This document shows, one piece after another, positions 28,749 to 41,121 of a stretch of 64,000 nucleotides of DNA; the first letter of the stretch is position 1, and every line of letters starts with the position of its first letter. Below the pieces are notes generated by a model that had not been told where the DNA came from, ran no database searches, and was given only the letters and a program-made list of their open reading frames with translations. The translations under genes were made by a program, and so were the position numbers. Source of the DNA: Symsagittifera roscoffensis (lineage: Eukaryota > Xenacoelomorpha > Acoela > Convolutidae); the NCBI RefSeq assembly GCF_963678635.1, contig NC_087069.1, forward strand, positions 54,232,928-54,296,927, given 5' to 3'.

Positions 28749-29874
28749 ATAAAGGATGCGCGACATGTTTCATGCTGGAAGAGTGCGGTGATTTAATCCG
28801 AGTCACAAATCTTACCAACACAATTTGAGGCCAGCTATTATGAACTTTTTAACGTTGCTAGACACTATTAACATAGTTAACTCCCTTATATCGCGTGAGA
28901 CAAATTTTTTTCTTCAAAAAATTAGTTTAGAAAAAAATGTTTCTTTTTTCAACTTTTGTTCATAAAATTGTCAGTTTTGAAATTTCCTTTAAAGAAGATT
29001 TACCATCTGTCTGGTTTTAACTCCTCTTAATTCATGAGAAAGTCAACGGCAAAACCTTAACACAGAAGAAAAAGAGAAAAAAACAGTAACCAAGAAGTCC
29101 CATATGTAGTCCCACTTGACGACATGTGCAGTGACAGGACTTGGAAAAAAAACGTTTGGTTTTTTATATAATCTTACGTGTTTTTTTTTCAGATCTTTCA
29201 TTTGGTATCGAATGTTTTTTGGACCATGCAAGAGCAATCAAGTGTGCTCACGAAAGTTATTCATTTACCAAGCAAAAACAAAATTAGAAACAATAAAATA
29301 CATAAAGGTGCATAATTTATAATGGGCGACAAAGGTTTTTGTTAGTTTTTCCAAAAATAAAAAAGGTTGAACAAGTTTCAAGCAAAATTGATCACATTTC
29401 AGCAACTGTTTTTCATTTCAATTTTACCTGAATTCAAATTTCCTTGCAAATTTGATGCAGATCATGCCTGCAATTAAACCAGCAAAAGCCCAGTTTTGAT
29501 CCAGCGAAAAAAGGTATGTTTATGTCTTAAAATTGCATAGGTTTTTCAGAACTATGAACGAATCAAGGTGCTAAACCTAATTTCGAAAAGTGAATTAGAT
29601 GAAAAATAGACCATTTTCACGTTGTCTTTGTCCATATTTTTTATCTTAAGCTTAGTTACCATGCAAATTGTCAATTATTGTTGCTACTTATTATACCAAG
29701 CACATGAGGTTTGCCAATTCTGAAGTCATTTACTTTAAAAAACACTTATGGATCATTAAAAATTTGCCATTGCGTTTTCAATGTCGCCCAGTATAGTTAT
29801 TTTTCTTTTTCAGGGTCGTCAAGTATTAAAAATTAGAACTTTACACTTTGGGGTATATAGAAGAAGAAAAAAAT

Positions 29875-30018
29875 AAAAATGTTTTTTGACCAATAAGCAA
29901 ACGTTTTATTGAGCCAATCGTTGGTGAAACTGATTTTCATATTGACAGCATTATGAAAATCAGTTTTACCAATGATCGACTCAATAAAATGTTTGCTGAT
30001 TAGTCAGAAAACATTTTT
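29875..30018. repeat. Long near-perfect inverted repeat (hairpin), about 66-bp arms
   Basis: The left arm runs from AAAAATGTTTTTTGACC to GAAACTGATTTTCAT. A 12-bp spacer ATTGACAGCATT follows, then the right arm ATGAAAATCAGTTTTACC to GTCAGAAAACATTTTT, which is its reverse complement with a handful of mismatches. It would fold into a long stem. It is probably a hairpin-type MITE or a miRNA-like precursor. No target duplication was identified. Confidence 0.8.
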
Positions 30019-30402
30019 AGTCTTATCTACTTCAATACATATAATACAATAATTTAAGACTGTTTTTTTATTTTTCAACTGTGACAAAAAATGTGATTTA
30101 AATCTCGGACGAAATTGCAACTTTCAAACAGTTTTCCCTTAGTGTACAAAATGTCAGATTTTTTTTGCTTGAAAACAAAAAAAAACAATTGCATTTAGCG
30201 ATCACGGCTAGTTGGCCCATATAATTGTCCTTCTACTTGACCACACTGTAAGAATAACTTTTGGTTTGAAAAAAAAAACAAAATTGATATTTTTCAAAAA
30301 CAATTCTTCTGTATGAAAATGCTTTAAATTAATGTATCCTAAACCGTTTTCGAATCAATGAGCAAACACAGCTTTGTGGCTCACGTTTTTGTTCATGGTC
30401 AT

Positions 30403-30656
30403 TGTCATCCGGTACGGATGGATAAACTTAGCATCATTGATGCATACATTTATGTTTGACTTATTGATATGAATTCAATAACATGTTTGGTCAGTTGACC
30501 TTTTACGTCTGTACGCCGAAATTAAAACATGAGTAATAGCTCAGACTTTTTTTTTATTCTTATGAACAGTTAATTTTTTATCGAACTCACGTCAAAGATT
30601 CCGTTTATCAATCCGTTCGGATTCGATATACTCACGTTCATACATTGAGGCATGAC
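30403..30656 (+). repeat. 5' LTR of the dead Ty3/Gypsy element
   Basis: About 254 bp, about 85-90% similar by eye to the 3' LTR. It starts TGTCATCCGGTACGGATGG. Near its end it carries a 7-bp difference (ACATTGAGGCATGACA versus ACATTGACA). A shared internal landmark is ACATGTTTGGTCAGTTGACC. Confidence 0.8.
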
Positions 30657-30739
30657 ATGGCGTAATCAGCTGGTTTTTCGAAAAATCCGCTAAACATCAG
30701 CCCATTTTGGGAGAAGGCCTTGGCTGAACCACCTCTAGA

Positions 30740-31648
30740 GTGGTCAAAATGGGCAGCAATATTCGAAATGGCAATATTTGCGAAAAACAGAATCAAAGTA
30801 AGAGTTCCACAAAAAAAACCGGAATGTTAGAAATCATTGAAAAAAGAATCGTTCGGGAAAACCACATGGTTAAGGCCAGAGAAAAAGGAGTTTTATGTAA
30901 TTCTTTTTGGTGTAATGAGGCAGACGCAAAAGTACGGAGCACCTCTGCCTCTGTCTTGGAGCCAAGCTCTGTCTCTGCATTGTCGTTGCCCCTCTGCCTT
31001 GGAGCTGAGGAGCAACTACAAAACCAACAAAAGCGACCATACATAGGATGACTACAAGAAAATTAATAACGACGATAGAAGATATTTTTTTAACAACCAT
31101 AATTGTAGCGTTTGAAAGACACAACTTCATTTGTAGAAATCAGAAGAAAACGCAAAGTCTTGAACAATTTCATGCGGATCTAGTTGAATTGGCTTCAAGG
31201 GCCGATTTTAAAGACCGCGAAGACGAATGGGTGAGAAAATGTTCACCGCAATATGCATAACAAGAAAATTGCCGAGGAACATCTAGCTCAAACACGAAGC
31301 CCACAGGATGCATATGATTATGCAAAACGCCGGGAAAAAGGTATCGAACATAAATGCACAATGAAGATAAATCCTTTCGGAAATCAAACGATGGTAAAAC
31401 AAGAAACAGTACACTATATCAACACACGTGGACGCAGTTATTTTGCGAATAATCAGATTTCACAGAGAAGTTGGGGCGGAATTCGCGGTCGACCATATCC
31501 ACGTGGACAACAAAATACAAGACTACAACAACAACAACAACGAAACACAAACTTCAAAACTCAGAAACAATGTTACAATTGTGGTAACCAATTTGGACAG
31601 AACCACTTACAATCTTGTCCCGCAAAGGATGAAAATTGTCAGCTATAA
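30740..31648 (+). pseudogene. gag remnant of the dead Ty3/Gypsy element
   Basis: Three overlapping frames give a Gag. The middle part reads KKTQSLEQFHADLVELASRA and REDEWVR. The last part has RSPQDAYDYAKRREKGIEH and a zinc-knuckle-like CYNCGNQFGQNHLQSCPAK. Frameshifts at about 31048 and 31253 and a repetitive insert of CTCTGCCT-type units at about 30940-31015 break it. Confidence 0.75.
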
Positions 31649-32053
31649 GGAATAAGCAATGATGAAAATCAAAAGGAGCAAATTGGAACTGAGAGTCAAG
31701 AAACGGAACTTGATCCAATAGCATTTGCAGATTTTACATCTTAAGATGGTTGGGACGAATATCAAATTAACAACTTTTTGTTAATGGCAATTAGGGAACC
31801 TTTCGAAACTAAAATCACGACCAGTTTACCATAAAATGATCTTAAGGACACATAGATAAACTAAAGACAAAAACAGAAAAACTGTAGACGAAAACGATTG
31901 CGGGAGTCCAATGCCGTTTTTAAATGAAAAACATATTTAAATGGCGGCTACAGGAAAACGACGAGTCAACAATGTTTAATCGTATCCCACCGGAAGAGGA
32001 TACTCGAAATTTTTATATGTTACTGTGGCGAAACAATAATCCCAAAAAGATGA

Positions 32054-34975
32054 TTGACTATAACAATTGATTTAGAAGGCTGGCAAATACAAGCCGCACC
32101 ATTCATCATTGTTGATGAACATAAAGCAAACATCATACTTAGAAGTATATTACCGCAGATCGGAATTAAATTAGGACAAGGAAAACAAAAAACGAGGGGA
32201 CGTGCTGAATATAAACGAACCAGAAGAATCAAACCTTAATATCAAGCAACGGGTTAAAGACAATTCTCCCCAATTTTGTGTACATGTTGGAAAGTCAAAA
32301 AATTACGTTATGCGAACGCAATTTAGCAAAAACATTATTCGATCCTACAAAAAGGACCCGTATCCCAGACCACCTACAAGAATGAGTCGAAAAAGAACTC
32401 ACCAAGCTGATCGAGCAAAACCAGATAATAAAACTGGATAAATCCTCGGATCGACAATGATCAGTCCGATCGCAATCACCATAAAAAAGATCATATACTC
32501 CAATTGACTTTAGATCCAAAAAAGATTAACAAATTTATTCACAAGAACAAATTTCAAATACCTAATATTGATCTGCTGTTAGACAACATAGCACAAGTGG
32601 TGAAATCGAACAATAATCACCAAACCTTATTCTCAGCATTAGATTTGCGATATGCGTACTTGCAAACCCCGTTGGACAATTCAACTCGAGAACAATGTAA
32701 TTTTAGTTTAATTGGTGGCAATGCCAACGGGACGTATAAATTTCAAACCGGATTTTTTTTTGGCCTCGCGGATATACCAGCCTATTTTCAGAAGGCTTTC
32801 AATCTGACACTTACCAATTGCTCGAACACGTACGCATATCTTGATGACACACTCAAAGTAGCGAAAGGATCAATCGATACACACAAACAAAAACTTCAAA
32901 CGATCATGGAAAAAGTAGGTGCGGAAAACCTCGCAACATCACTGGACAAATGTAGGTTTGCGTGTAGATAAGTTGAGTGGTTAGGGTACACCATAAACAG
33001 CGAGGGCTCTGAACCCTTAATAAGAAAGACAGAGTCGATTGAGAAACTATCACCACCGAAAACTTTTAAACAACTACTACAAAAAGATATGGGCTCCATA
33101 CACCATCTCACCAGATACATTCCTAAGTAAGCACAGACGGCAGTTGCACTACAAACCTGGAAACCGGAACACAGTACATCCTTTAAAAATATCAATCGGT
33201 TAGTCTCTGAAATAACACAGAACAAACATTTTGATCAACACTTGGAAACGCGTATAAAATGCAATGCCTCCACCTCAAGATTAGTAGCGTCACTCGAACA
33301 ACATTCACAAGAAGGTTGGGTGACGATAGCTTATGCATCACTTTTTTAAAAATCTGTTGAGGAAAAATGATCAGTCAATGAGTTAGAATTACTTGGGGTA
33401 ATTTGTGCCGCAAACATTTCATATACTATCATCATGGAAAACTTTTTACCGTCATCACTGATCATCAAGCTTTGATCAACGCTGTAAACAAAACTGAGAG
33501 ATCAAAAACCAGTCAAAGCAGATTAAAACGCTGGATTGACCGACTAATCCAATTCCGTTTTGATATCAAACATCTGGCGGGTAACAAAGTGGGGTTAATA
33601 GACTATATGTCAAGAAATCCAGTTGGATTGGCAATACCCCAAGCGAGTACGACGAGGAATTATTGCATTCATAAACAACATCGAAATGACTGACAACGTC
33701 ATTCTTAATCGTGGAGCCAATCAGACCACGGCACTGTGTCAGCTGATCGAAAAGCGCACTGAAAGAAAAAGGCTAAAAATTAACACTTCAAACTCTAAAT
33801 TGAAAAACAACATTCCGAAAATTCCGGAAGCGGTCGTTTGCAACCCTGAAACAAAATCAATCCTGCTCAAGTTAATCTACAACTCAGTCAACTCTCTCTC
33901 AGAAAATAAATGCAGCGATCAAACCACACTCTCAAATAAACCTTTCAGCGATCACAACCTTAAAAATCCTTGTCATTAACATAAACTCAATGCGAAAAAT
34001 GACCCGAAAGATAGACGTCAGAAAGTTTAAAGATTCATTCCCGATGAGGTTAAGACTTTGAAACCTCGAGGCAGAAAGGAAGAAAAAACATCAAACTGAC
34101 AGGGATCTTTCGACAGAGAGGAGAGCTTATCGGACCATCGGTGGCATAAACGGCCATCAACCGCCAGGAAACAAAAACCAACAGACATAAACACTTCATC
34201 ACCAAAGGAAACTCGAGGCCATCGACAGGGAGGCTGCTTTCCTCGAGCCATCGACAAGGAATTTCCAAATATCATATTCAAAGAAGGCGCAATCAAAAAC
34301 ACAGACAACAACCACACTTAAAGTGAAAACGACACAAGCCGTCCAAAACGGAGACTACAAAGCAAACGCAGACACACTAATCCGATAAGCCACAACCAGA
34401 GACGAACAAGCACTGCGTTAGCCCAGTCAATCCAAATTTTGTCAGTCAGAAGATTGTGCACCAAACGAGGTATCCCCCACAATGACCAACACGCAACTCG
34501 AGGCAAGCCACCACATGATCACGGAGGGATAATGGCAAACAGTCAGTCAGGGAACAGTGACAAAACACACCGCTGTTTCGTAAAAATTTACCCAAAATGC
34601 TTGGCGTAAATTTCATTGCCGCCGCTACCAGAAAAGACAGAAATTTGAGACCACTCATCAATTTTGTTTAAAAACGGGACTGAAAATCAATTAATTCCTC
34701 ATACAGCCAAAATTGGTACAACGTACGCAACCGATTACACGTCCGTAAGGACTGCCTGCTCATTGACGAACATATCTTCGTTCCTACACAGCTGCGTCAG
34801 ACAGTGCTGGACAGCCTACGTTTGACACATCCAGGATCAGCCCCCGTGCTGGATCTATGTCAACACGTGTGGTTCCTGCACATAACTTAGTCGATCGTCT
34901 AGATGGCGCAAAGCTGCAAGCATTGTGCAGAACAAGTTCGAAAGAACCTCACAAAGCCGCCGCTACCAGCAGAAA
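32054..34975 (+). pseudogene. pol remnant (PR, RT, RNase H, IN finger) of the dead Ty3/Gypsy element
   Basis: The end of the protease is at 32054-32239 (WQIQAAPFIIVDE). RT is at 32504-32971 with LDLRYAYLQTPLD and the catalytic YLDD (AYLDDTLKV), but the preceding FYGL-type motif reads FFFGLAD. RNase H is at 33403-33640 with VITDHQALINA and KHLAGNK. An integrase finger region is at about 34690-34975 (LRLTHPGSAPVLDLCQHVW and CKHCAEQVRKN). Stops at 32969 and 33350 and frameshifts separate the parts, and the integrase catalytic core was not found. From 34976 to 36012 only low-complexity Lys/Gln/Arg/Thr-rich frames remain. Confidence 0.82.
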
Positions 34976-36012
34976 TTATGGATGACATGCAAAGACGGTC
35001 GGAGGACGAGATATCAGTAAACGGATGCTCGCAGATGCCACCAAAAACACCAGGAACCAGCAAATCAGCAACACATAAAACGATAGAAATCGAAGAACCA
35101 AATGCGCCCAACACAAAATGTTCGAAGAGGATATGGAAACAGGACTAAAAACAAAACAGGCAGCAGACAATCAAGAACAAAACAGTGGAAAAAATAGCGC
35201 AACCAAACGACGGGGAAAAAATCAACTGGACGAAGAACGGGCTGATGCACCTGCAACAAACATCGAGGAATGAGCCGAAACACGATAGAATAAAACCAGA
35301 GCAACAAAAATTACGACAAAAGCCACGACAAAGGGCGCAACCGTGTCAAGCGAAATGGAGAGCTAGAACTCATCGAAGACATCAGGAACATCCGCGCCAT
35401 CACCAAAGAGATTGAACCAAATGAAAACTCCGCCAGCAACAACATCGACATCAGCAAATATGATACCAACAAGAATATCAGTTCGTCACCGTCAATCAAC
35501 ATTGGCGAAAGCTTTAGGTGACCCTATTCCGATCAACACGATCGAAGAAGCAAAAAGCGATAAACAACCATTAAGATTCAACAACGATTCGCCGCCATAA
35601 CAACCAACATCGTCGTCAAAACCGAGCCTGAAATCCCTAAATCAGGAAAAAGTTTTCTCTGACAAGACACCCGAATATCAGACCTAAGTGAAATTACTTG
35701 AGGCGTTTCGCCTTAAAAGTACGGACAAGAAAAAGAAATTCGTAGATCTTACCTCACCAGTCGGCAATCCTGAAAAGAACGAAATTTCATTTCTGGAAAA
35801 AAAAACGGGAAAAGCAGCGAACAATACATCGGACGACACAACACACGAGGAACATGAAAAGCCGGAAGACAACAATAACAACAACAAGGAAACAAAGGAA
35901 AAATAAAATAGCAAAGGTAACTGAAAGAAGTAGATGTGGAGGCGCCAGTCACCAAGGGACTATATTTTCAAAGTTTAAAAAAGGTTCGTTTATATTCCCC
36001 TTGAAGGGGGAA

Positions 36013-36259
36013 TGTCATCTGGTACGGATGTTTGAACTTAGCATCATTGATGCATACTTTTCTGTATGACTTATTGATATAAGTTCAATAACATGTTTGG
36101 TCAGTTGACCTTGTAAGGCTGTACGCCGAAGTTAAAACTCGAGCAATAGCTCAGATGATAATTTATGATTCTTATGAGCAGTTGTTGTATCGAACTAACA
36201 TCAAAAATTCCGTTTATCAATCTGTTCGGATTCGATGTACTCACGTTCTTACATTGACA
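36013..36259 (+). repeat. 3' LTR of the dead Ty3/Gypsy element
   Basis: It starts TGTCATCTGGTACGGATG directly after the purine tract GAAGGGGGAA and ends ACATTGACA before the TSD GTCAT. Confidence 0.85.
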
Positions 36260-36971
36260 GTCATGAAGGCGCCTAAAGCTGTTCCTTAAAATTGGTCGGC
36301 TAGAAAAACCTAGGGATTTGTGAGCCTCCGGTTTTTATGCTCCAAAATATACTGCGCATCGTGTTGCAACTAAAATTACAATAATGAACACACATTAGCA
36401 TCACTTACGTCTTTTTGGCAATTAACGTTGACATCAGTTTTGGTTGGGTAAATAAAGAATTTTAAAACAAAGGTTATCAAATTCAATGTATTTGGGAACT
36501 TTCTAGAGAGAAAAATTTCAGCTTAGCGTACCATAGACTACATTTTTTGCGCACCTGAAATTTTGTAATATAGCGTACCTGAAAAGAAACGCTAAATTGA
36601 AACGCTAAAAGTAAATTGATAAATTGGAATTCACTTTTTGATGTATGTGACATCACTTGCCTGTGATTTTACATGTGATGAATTACAAATTCATTTTTCA
36701 GAATGTTGTATATCGATAGAAGTCTTGATAACATTGTTTAATCAAAACACAGTCCTGATTTAAATTATCCGGACAAAACAAACAAAACTTGAATTTTCAA
36801 ACGCGTTTTTCTCAAATTGGGTTAAGATAAGACAAAAAGTGAAGTGAACAAAAGCTGTTTAGAATTTCATCAAAAATTATATGGTGCTATTTGTTCTCCG
36901 AAATTCTCAACCAAAATTTTACCTCAAAAATGGGTCATTTTGGCTTTTTTCAATTAATCAAGAATTACACT

Positions 36972-37089
36972 GAATAACATGTTTGGTCAGTTGACCTTGT
37001 ATGGCTGTACGCCGAAGTTAAAACTTGAGCAAAAGCTCAGATGATAATTTATGATTCTTATGAGCAGTTGTTGTATCGAACTCACATCT
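36972..37089 (+). repeat. LTR fragment of the same Ty3/Gypsy family
   Basis: It matches the inner part of the 3' LTR at 36093-36206, from ACATGTTTGGTCAGTTGACC to the TGTATCGAACTCACATC segment, with few changes. Both ends are truncated and no adjoining internal sequence is seen. Confidence 0.8.
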
Positions 37090-37814
37090 AAAAATCAGAA
37101 CCTAAAACATGTAACTAAAAATCAGGAAAAAAGCGCTCTTTCCCTTTCTCTTCAAGTTTTTTTTACTAATCAGGCTTCTCTCATTTTGTCAAATTGTTAG
37201 GGAAAGTGGTATAGAAGCTTATTTAGGCTATCTAACTAATTTGAGCTTACTTCAGAAGCGCTCTGTGACACCATAAAATGGCTAATTTTCCTTCTTCAAT
37301 ACAGATCAGTTTTATGATGTAAAGAAGGGTTTTACATTTATAAATCTAAATACATTAATGTTTGTCATGGCCTAATTTAATTAGTCAATAAACAATTTTT
37401 GTAGCAATCGGACATCGTGAGTAAGAAAAAAGTTTGGAAACAAAGATCAGTCCTAAAAGTATAACCTTGTCGAAGTTCCGCTCAAACACCGTTCAAAGCC
37501 TCTCAAGAAACGATCAAATCTTTCACCATCATTCGAAACAGTTCAAATCCTAGCAAGAACGGCTCAAACCGTTGAAATTGTGTTTTTTTTTGAAATTTTA
37601 TACCGTATATAAAACCAATCTAAAATGTTTTAGGGTCTTAAAAACAGTCTTGAAGGTTCATTAAGTCTCCCAAAAAGCCAAACAAAAACCGCTCGAATTT
37701 TTTAAAAAAACTGCTCAAAAACCGCTCTAATCTCGATTAAATTCGGGCTGGAAACCTTGACTCTGGAAGATTAGGATAGGAGCATTGAGAGGCTAAGGTC
37801 ATTTGATTGAACAG

Positions 37815-38056
37815 GGTTTTTGACGTCATTTTCAACCCCGGCTTGAAAATTAAGGAAACTTCCGGAGTTGCAGTGTCAGCCAAGTTTGCTGAATCTGTGA
37901 AAAATGACAATTGTTGGGTTGTTGATCATCTGACTGGCAGAATAAAAGGAGGGAACTCTTTTTTCACACCCCTTAGGACTGGGAGAATTGAGAATAGGAA
38001 GCTATCCAGTCAGAAAAAATACATTTCAGATGAAGATAGAGAGTGGTGGTTCAGAG
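37815..38056 (+). CDS. Putative internal exon of an unidentified host gene
   Basis: An open 242-nt stretch is bounded by an acceptor TTGAACAG (to 37814) and a donor GTACAT (from 38057). The reading frame begins VFDVIFNPGLKIKET and continues with NDNCWVVDHLTGRIKGGNSF and KKYISDEDREWWFRG. Codon use and composition look coding, unlike the flanks. I do not recognise the family. It could be a fragment of a host gene or of a transposon protein. Confidence 0.35.
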
Positions 38057-38873
38057 GTACATTTTGATTGGCTACAAAATTGAACAAATTAACAGTTTAA
38101 TTATTCACATGTTAAACTGTTTAATTTTCGCTTAGTTCCAAAAATTAACAAATTAACAACTTTAATTATTCACATGTTTAAAATTTTACTATTGAACTGG
38201 ATTTAACCAAATCTGACCATGGAACTGGTAAAAAAGAGTCTTCCTGGAGCAGTTCAAGAGTCCAGACAGGACGGAATTTTCACTTTTTTGGCTGAAATTT
38301 CAATTTTGGTAAAGTTTTCGAACATGCCCAAGAGCAAAACAAACTAAAGGATTTTATTGTATCAAAAACCCATAAGTTAATTCGCATGAAACTCAAAGAA
38401 AAACTGCATCTGAAGCTTCACCATTGAAAGTAAAACTTTTAGTTTTTCACAGGTATAGGATAAAAGCGAGAGGCTAGATTTTGTCTACGAGAAGCTAGGT
38501 TGCTTCCACCTCAAAAAAATATGAAAACTCTAAGACGCTCTTCTGTCATATTCAGATTTATAGCGTACCATTTTAAAACCACTAATTATGGCTCCGTACA
38601 AAACAATCTTTCTTTTGTTTGAAAAATCGAGCCTGGACTACGTTATACATCGAAACAATTACAAGTCGCATGCACAATTTGTTTTCTTTTTATGAGCCAA
38701 AATATATGTTTTGCGGCGACTAAAACTTAGCAAACGTTTTTGTAAAAGTTTCTTGAATACCGGAATTCTTGAAGGGGTACCCCGCAGGTGTCCAGCACAC
38801 GTTTCCAAGGTTTTTTTGGACTTCTGGCAGTGTACTGGGTGCCCATGCCAGGAAGTACACGAATGCCATTGAC

Positions 38874-39303
38874 CAGGGGCGGATCTAGGATTTTTACGAG
38901 GGGGGGGGGCGGATTTTCAAAAAATTTTCGAAAATTTTGACGACTTTTTTTTAGGTCGACCGAATTGATTTTTTGAGCTCTCCCTAAGCACGGATTAGTC
39001 CCTGTTTTGGCCAAATGTTCTGCGCCGCGGGCAAAAATTTGAAAAAACAGTAAAAAAAAACCTTTTTGAAAAATTTTGTCAAAAAAATTGCGGTTTTTTG
39101 GCGCGCGCTCCCCGTCAAAAAGTAGTATACATTGGCACCGAAAGCGCCTTTAGAAAAACTTTAGGGTCAGCCGGCCAGAAATGGAATACTTAAAAAGTAC
39201 CAAAGGGGGAACCCTTTGGGTCGGCAGGGAGTCGAATCCCTGAGGGGGGGCGTCCGAAACCCCTCACAATCGAAGCCGCGTCCCCCCCCCAAATCCGCCC
39301 CTG
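38874..39303. mobile_element. 430-bp hAT-like MITE with 8-bp target duplication
   Basis: The left end is CAGGGGCGGATCTAGG and the right end is the inverse CCTGnn-type CCCCCAAATCCGCCCCTG. The target duplication CCATTGAC flanks both sides (38866-38873 and 39304-39311). An 8-bp duplication and CAGGGGCGG ends are hAT-type features. The interior is non-coding with G- and C-runs and the landmark CCCTTTGGGTCGGCAGGGAG. Confidence 0.9.
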
Positions 39304-39728
39304 CCATTGACTCTTGAAGTTCCTGGCAGAAAGAGTTTTTTCCCTCTTGGCTATGGAACCCGAGTAGATCAAAGTTCATTGTTTTTTGACAAAGTTAAAA
39401 CGTTAGGGGAGGCGGTTGGAAACTAATCTATTTCCTACATGCATTTTATACGAGCTGACTTTTTAAAATAATTTTGAACTCACTATATATAAATGATCGT
39501 CAGTGCCAAAAATATCTGAACAAAAATCAGCGCAAAAAAATTGCATGCCTGATTTGCAAGTAGATCTCAACAAAACTAGCTAGCAATACGTCCTCAAACA
39601 TGATTATCTGTAATCTAGTCAAATCCATTGAGGTGTGTATAAATTTTGCATAAAAAACTTCTGTAAAGCCTTTGAATCATACTACGTAGGTCGAGTCGAC
39701 CTACTTACTTTGATTCGAAGGCTCTACC

Positions 39729-39899
39729 GATGCAAAAGAGCCAAAAGTATAGGGTTTTCAGAAATAATGTTTAAAGTAATTTTTAAAATGTTGATTTATA
39801 AAAAAATTAATTTCGGAATTTAATTTTTTTAAAATCAATACTTTAAAAATTGCTTCAAACATTATATCTGAAAACAAAACTATTCGGCTCTTTTGCATC
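39729..39899. repeat. 171-bp hairpin-type inverted repeat
   Basis: It begins GATGCAAAAGAGCC and ends with the exact inverse GGCTCTTTTGCATC. Most of the interior is also inverted (TTTTCAGAAATAATGTTT versus AAACATTATATCTGAAAA). The GGCTCTTTT ends link it to the dispersed family at 386-616. Confidence 0.8.
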
Positions 39900-40454
39900 C
39901 TCCCAAAACGATTTATGCGAGGAGCTTTGCGTCTAATATAGTCTTAAGCTCACAGTCTTTTTTTGCCTAATTTTGCAAGATACACTCAATAAAAAAAGCA
40001 TTTTAGTGTAAAAAACTTGTTTAACTTTTTGCTCTGAAAACAGAGCATAATGGAAAAAAATTTTTTGATATTTTTTTCTGCTTCTATCTCACATATTATT
40101 TTCAATTTTTGTATTGTATGATTCAAACTCAAAAAGGAATGCTGACTAATTACGCTATTTCATACTTTTTGTTCTGCACCCTTTTTTTGTAGAACCATTC
40201 GCTATCCATATAAAAGGTGTTAGTCGAGAAAAGATCTCGAAATATGTTTCAATGTACTTATTGTAGTGCGCCAGGAGATAAAGTTTTGTTTTGATTAAAA
40301 AAAACTTTTTTGTCAAAAACTATTTTTCAGAAAAAAAAACATTTATCAATGCCTACTGACAATTTTTTGCAAAAAAAGAAAACAATTACTGAACAGCAAT
40401 CAGAACAACCAAGATTTTACATTTCATTTTACAAGCAGTGATAATCAATTTTAG

Positions 40455-40579
40455 AAAACATTTCCACGGTGTACACTCTGCCTAGCCAGTGTGCAGAAGA
40501 AATGGCGTATGATCCTAATTTGGACATTTTTCTATGGGTAATCTACAGAGGATGTTACATTGAGGACCTTGACCACCAT
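40455..40579 (+). CDS. Putative internal exon of an unidentified host gene
   Basis: A 125-nt open stretch lies between the acceptor ATCAATTTTAG (to 40454) and the strong donor GTGAGT (from 40580). The frame reads NISTVYTLPSQCAEEMAYDP and then NLDIFLWVIYRGCYIEDLDH. It starts after two bases of a split codon and ends at a codon boundary. I do not recognise the protein. The DHH residues are not a DHHC domain. Confidence 0.35.
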
Positions 40580-41040
40580 GTGAGTTCTGTCCATGATTGT
40601 TCCGAGTTTCGTAGCGAGAGTAGCGGAATATTTTTGCCCGGGATGGTTTTTTCTTCAGATCAAATTCCTCATTTTAACTAGCCATTTTTGACGCAGTTTT
40701 TTCATATCATTCAAAATTATTTCATCTTGAACATAAATTTAAAAAGATATTTCACCTGTGATCTTTTTTTTGTGAAGGTATGGGGATTAAACGATTGCAA
40801 CTTTGGCCAATTTGGGACAATTATTGCGCGATGTATAAAATGCATTATTAACGCTTAAGCGGAGATTTAATCCGTATCAGAAGTCGTTCCAAATCGGTTA
40901 AAGGAGGCTTTTTTGCCAGTATTTATTTGTTACAAGGAGCAAAATCTATCACTTTTGTGGTGAAGTATATTAGGTAAAATAAAATTATTACGCTTTATTT
41001 TGGGTACATTTTTGGGTACATAACCGAAAATGGATAGCTC

Positions 41041-41121
41041 AAAACAGTACAAAGGGGGGATCCTTTGGGTCGGCAAAGAACCGAATCCCTGCCCCCTCCC
41101 CCTCCCCTAAATCCGCACCTG
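41041..41121. repeat. Truncated hAT-like MITE end
   Basis: It shares GGATCCTTTGGGTCGGCA and the terminal AAATCCGCACCTG with the MITE at 38874-39303. The left end is missing. Confidence 0.65.

Larger units (their letters stand above)
26867..30397. other. Gene-free host sequence
   Basis: AT-rich sequence with only short chance frames. It contains a fragment of the hAT-like MITE (about 27062-27105, motif GACGACCCAAAGGGATCCC inverted relative to 39200), a MITE-like copy (28538-28748), a related decayed piece at about 28335-28470, and the long hairpin at 29875-30018. No exon with convincing splice sites was recognised. Confidence 0.5.
30403..36259 (+). mobile_element. Decayed Ty3/Gypsy retrotransposon, plus strand, with LTRs and TSD
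   Basis: Full structural unit: target duplication GTCAT (30398-30402 and 36260-36264), LTRs starting TGTCATC and ending CA, a PBS starting TGGCGTAATCAGC at 30657, and a polypurine tract GAAGGGGGAA immediately before the 3' LTR. The body holds gag with zinc knuckle, protease, RT, RNase H and the integrase zinc finger in order, broken into many frames. It belongs to a different Ty3/Gypsy lineage from the giant element and is much older. Confidence 0.88.

Noticed and set aside
38727-39379. Minus-strand ORFs around the hAT-like MITE
   Set aside because: They are created or extended by the MITE insertion with its Pro-rich G/C runs. Removing the MITE does not join them into a convincing exon.
40571-40579. 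DHH residues that might be the missing DHHC catalytic motif
   Set aside because: The codon after DHH lies in the GTGAGT donor, and the surrounding sequence lacks the Cys-rich pattern of a DHHC domain.
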